Assembly: GCA_947475895.1 (NCBI GenBank)
Contig: CANJMF010000002.1
Coordinates: 310,001 to 374,000 of the forward strand
Source of the DNA: Fidelibacterota bacterium
GTDB taxonomy: Bacteria > Pseudomonadota > Alphaproteobacteria > Rhodospirillales > Rhodospirillaceae
DNA length: 64,000 nucleotides
Reading direction: 5' to 3'
Part shown: positions 61,520 through 64,000 of the stretch, one piece after another
Layout: each line of letters starts with the position of its first letter
How positions within the stretch are numbered: position 1 is the first letter of the stretch
Made by a program: the position numbers and the translations under genes
Notes under the pieces: model-generated
What the model was told of the DNA's origin: nothing
The model's database searches: none
What the model saw: the letters and a program-made list of their open reading frames with translations, nothing else

Positions 61520-63361
61520 TCACGGCGCTTTGCAGGTGAAGTTGGCAGCGTCATCGATGGAGCCCGAACCCTTATAGGTCGCGGCCGTCGGATAGGCACA
61601 GATCGGCCGGGTGCGGTCGACTGGACCTTCGATCGGCATTCCCGAGGGAATGAGTTTCGTATTCGGATCGGCGACGTGGGATGCGAGGACGCTGTCCGGT
61701 TTTTTACCCTGCTCGACCCAACCTTCCAGGGCGCTCAGGAAGTCGACGACGTTCGGAACCTTCTTCGTTTTATCGACCACGTTGCAGTGGCCGTTGCCAG
61801 GAATAAGGAACAGACGCGCGAAATCGGCGACCTTGTCGCGCCCGCCCATTTTGGCCAGCACGCGCTCGTAATAATCCACCTGGCTTACAGGATTAATGGA
61901 CCAGTCAGCCCAGCCGGCATAAATGAGCAGCTTGCCGTTGCGCTGCTGAAAGGCACTCAGGTCGGGGTTATTGGCATCGATCTGCGCCGAAGCTGGAACG
62001 ACCGCTGGTAAATCCGTTTCGAAGTTGAAGCTATGGAGGTCGTAGTTCGGATCACCGAAAATGAGATACTTGAAACTCTCGTTGCTCAGAAAGTAATGCC
62101 GCGTGAAGTATGGCCCGAGAGTCGGGTTCTTCTTCGGGCCGTCGGGGGAACCGATGACGTATCCGCCGTCCGGCGCGGTCCATTGGCCCGAAATATTCTC
62201 GCCGCCATAGGGCCAGCCCGCCCAGATTTTTCCGTTGGCGTTCGACGGACCTTTATGAATTTTATCGATCACGTCGATTTGGCGCGTCGTGAAGCATTCT
62301 GGGCCATCTTTGCCCGCTGCGCATTTCGGCAAATCTTTCTGCGGGTCGAATTTGCACGCGAGCGGGTTGGTGAGGACACCATCAACAAGGCCATCCGCGC
62401 CGTCGCACTTCTTGTGAACCGTGTCGTCGAGCAGCTTTACCTTTTCGGCCGGCATCACGGGATTGTATTTGACGGAATCCTCAGGCGCCGGAAACATCAG
62501 CTGCTGCGTCCAAGCCCATCCCACGGCCACTCCCGTGATAAAATTGTAGGCGGGACACGCAGCGACGATACCGTCGAAGTCGTTGGGATAGCGTTGCGCT
62601 TCCATCATGGCCTGCCGGCCGCTGCCGGACGTGCCGTAGAAATATGAGAGCTGGATCGGGCGCTTATAAAACGCGCGGATGATTTGCTTGGCGGTGGCTT
62701 GGGCAACGTGTGTGCCGCGATGGCCGAAGTTCACAATCCGCTCGGGATTTTGATAAGCCCACGACGCACCGGGAATATCTTTCGGAATCACATGGCCCGT
62801 GTCGGTAACCGCAGTAGCGTATCCACGCATGAGCGCCGCCGGTTTGGAGCCGTTATTGAGATCACCTAAGAAGCCGCCGCTGCCGCCCATGAGGAACTTA
62901 CCGTTCCAGCCCGTCGGCAAATCGACTTCGATGTTGATTTCCTTGTCGATGGTCGCCAGCACTTTGCAATGCGCCATGGCGTTCTTTTGCGCGGGCACTT
63001 CGTCCGCAGCGGTGATGCGCACCCATGGCAACTGCAGAGATTTCAGATCCGCGCACTTTGTTGTGCCGGGACGAACGGAGGCTTGAACGGCCCGTACCGC
63101 ATCGCGCGCCGTAACGTTGGAGCGCACATCGGGGCTCGCTTTTTCCGCATCCGCGATGGTGGGATCGGCGATGAGCGCGTTGGTGCCGGGACGGCGCACT
63201 TCCACAGCGCGCCCGAACACGTCGGCGAATTTCATGTCGGGAGGATAGACTTGCGACGGCGCGGTGTCGGCGGCCAAGGCCGGCACGGGCGCCAGCAGCG
63301 CTGCGCAAAGTGCGGCGATAGCGGAAGAATTCTTGCGCGAATGATTTTTAGGTTTTGTCAT
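61520..63361 (-). CDS. Tannase/feruloyl esterase family protein (copy 2)
   Basis: The product has 613 residues, the same as copy 1, and the two align over their whole length with few gaps. Signal peptide (LALA-AD), FLMGGSGGFLGD, GTSGSGRQ, GWADWSINP and GHCNVVDK are all kept; the nucleophile serine is again preceded by Thr, not Cys. Differences cluster in the middle, near the lid-like region YNFITGVAVGWAWTQQ versus STRGSGLAKAWTQQ, so substrate preference may differ. The start is ATG 63361, after GGAGG. It is upstream of copy 1 on the same strand. Confidence 0.87.
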   Translation of the reverse strand: MTKPKNHSRKNSSAIAALCAALLAPVPALAADTAPSQVYPPDMKFADVFGRAVEVRRPGTNALIADPTIADAEKASPDVRSNVTARDAVRAVQASVRPGTTKCADLKSLQLPWVRITAADEVPAQKNAMAHCKVLATIDKEINIEVDLPTGWNGKFLMGGSGGFLGDLNNGSKPAALMRGYATAVTDTGHVIPKDIPGASWAYQNPERIVNFGHRGTHVAQATAKQIIRAFYKRPIQLSYFYGTSGSGRQAMMEAQRYPNDFDGIVAACPAYNFITGVAVGWAWTQQLMFPAPEDSVKYNPVMPAEKVKLLDDTVHKKCDGADGLVDGVLTNPLACKFDPQKDLPKCAAGKDGPECFTTRQIDVIDKIHKGPSNANGKIWAGWPYGGENISGQWTAPDGGYVIGSPDGPKKNPTLGPYFTRHYFLSNESFKYLIFGDPNYDLHSFNFETDLPAVVPASAQIDANNPDLSAFQQRNGKLLIYAGWADWSINPVSQVDYYERVLAKMGGRDKVADFARLFLIPGNGHCNVVDKTKKVPNVVDFLSALEGWVEQGKKPDSVLASHVADPNTKLIPSGMPIEGPVDRTRPICAYPTAATYKGSGSIDDAANFTCKAP

Positions 63362-63448
63362 CAAAGCCTCCGAACTTTGGTGCGCCGATAACAGCGCGGG
63401 GCGAGCATACCGCCTTTTCGCCGGCTTGGGAGTCTCGTAAAGGCCCGA

Positions 63449-64000
63449 TTAGTGCCTGTTTCGGAAGAACACCAGAGCCGCCACGGGAATGGGAAGCGCG
63501 CAGATCACAACCGGGATCAACGTCGACAGCGAAAACACCAGCAGCGCTTGGACCTGAACCGTGTGCAAAAACAGCACCCAACCGATCACGCATAGCGCCA
63601 ACCAGCCGATCAGCGCCCTAAGGCCGATGGTGCGCAGCGTCAGGCGCTGAGCCTTGAGGAGTTTAACCGTCATGGGAACGATGGCGAACGACATGGCCGG
63701 AAGCACAAACACGAGATTGAGGACCGCCTGGGTGGCGACCCTTCCCGGCATGTACTCCGCCCACTGCGAATCCGTGTAGCTGCCGCGCGCAACGAGCGAC
63801 GAAAAATTGGCAGCACTTTCGAAGTAAGTGAGGAGTGCTATGCACACCATTGAGATAAAAAACCCAATGGCGAGCGGCGCATAAACGCGGAGGTGATTTT
63901 TAAACGGTGCTTGCTGTGTTTGCGTCAGCGGATACCAAAACCAAATCGCGGCGAGCACGCTCACGAGCGCAATGGGGAAAACGAGAACAAAAAAAAGATC
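63449..64000 (-). CDS. Membrane protein, N-terminus beyond window end
   Basis: At least 184 residues, five or more hydrophobic helices. The frame stays open to base 64000, with FFVLVFPIALVSVL ahead of the first possible start at 63964, so the gene is cut. No family recognised; the pattern fits an uncharacterised integral membrane protein. It is upstream of the tannase pair on the same strand. Confidence 0.65.
   Translation of the reverse strand, partial: DLFFVLVFPIALVSVLAAIWFWYPLTQTQQAPFKNHLRVYAPLAIGFFISMVCIALLTYFESAANFSSLVARGSYTDSQWAEYMPGRVATQAVLNLVFVLPAMSFAIVPMTVKLLKAQRLTLRTIGLRALIGWLALCVIGWVLFLHTVQVQALLVFSLSTLIPVVICALPIPVAALVFFRNRH

Overview
The window is bacterial chromosome of moderately high G+C with dense, mostly operonic genes, and everything points to an alphaproteobacterium. 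The evidence is gene order and family type: metG/holB/tmk/dac/rlpA on one strand, sdhE-mfd divergent from recG with a DUF502 gene behind recG, a cysteine-free alphaproteobacterial MetRS N-terminus, a CoaD/GyrA pair, and many GTG starts. Order or genus cannot be fixed from sequence alone. No insertion sequence, prophage, integrase or CRISPR array was seen, so this looks like core chromosome with scattered accessory genes.

Layout. 1-6835 (all minus): metG (cut by the window edge), an exported FKBP isomerase, holB, tmk, a penicillin-binding D,D-carboxypeptidase, RlpA and an MltB-type transglycosylase, which together form a cell-wall and replication block. 7079-10822 (plus): a membrane adenylate cyclase directly ahead of an NMT1-type ABC importer (binding protein, ATPase, permease). 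10825-15502: mtnA, an IclR-type regulator with an apparent one-base disruption of its start, a structured RNA ending in a strong intrinsic terminator, a REC-EAL c-di-GMP phosphodiesterase, and mtnP. 15582-20156: a peptide-binding protein, a lipoprotein esterase, a 66-aa helical protein, an exported-looking D-2-hydroxyacid dehydrogenase coupled to DoxX, and tRNA-Ser(TGA). 20385-28158: a Wzx-type flippase, two tandem atypical receiver proteins, a chromate transporter, a FrnE/DsbA oxidoreductase, an Asp/Asn-hydroxylase-like protein coupled to a family 2 glycosyltransferase, and a small orphan. 28160-34834: mfd, sdhE, recG, DUF502. 34874-36146: NUDIX hydrolase, thioredoxin-like [2Fe-2S] ferredoxin and two very small proteins. 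36212-42476: a GldA/F/G plus DUF4340 ABC system and a receiver-cyclic nucleotide binding protein. 42906-46371: an orphan helical protein, an alpha/beta hydrolase and ilvD. 46574-51898: a large autotransporter behind a perfect 19-bp palindrome, a DUF2231 membrane protein, tRNA-Lys(TTT), and a TPR/O-GlcNAc-transferase-like GT41 enzyme. 51906-57168: exported cyclophilin, coaD, gyrA, nitronate monooxygenase. 57174-64000: a repeat protein, a 35-aa very basic protein, small membrane, P-loop and HhH proteins, two tandem tannase/feruloyl-esterase paralogues and a truncated membrane protein.

Themes. Second-messenger signalling recurs: an adenylate cyclase, a receiver-cNMP-binding protein, a REC-EAL phosphodiesterase and two receivers that lack the conserved lysine. 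Surface biology recurs too: autotransporter, GT41 enzyme, flippase, GT2, peptidoglycan enzymes and exported esterases. The item most worth a second look is the roughly 112-nt structured RNA at 13106-13217, upstream of the EAL gene. Others are the palindrome before the autotransporter, the 35-aa basic protein with its downstream hairpin, and the tannase pair lacking the usual cysteine beside the catalytic serine.
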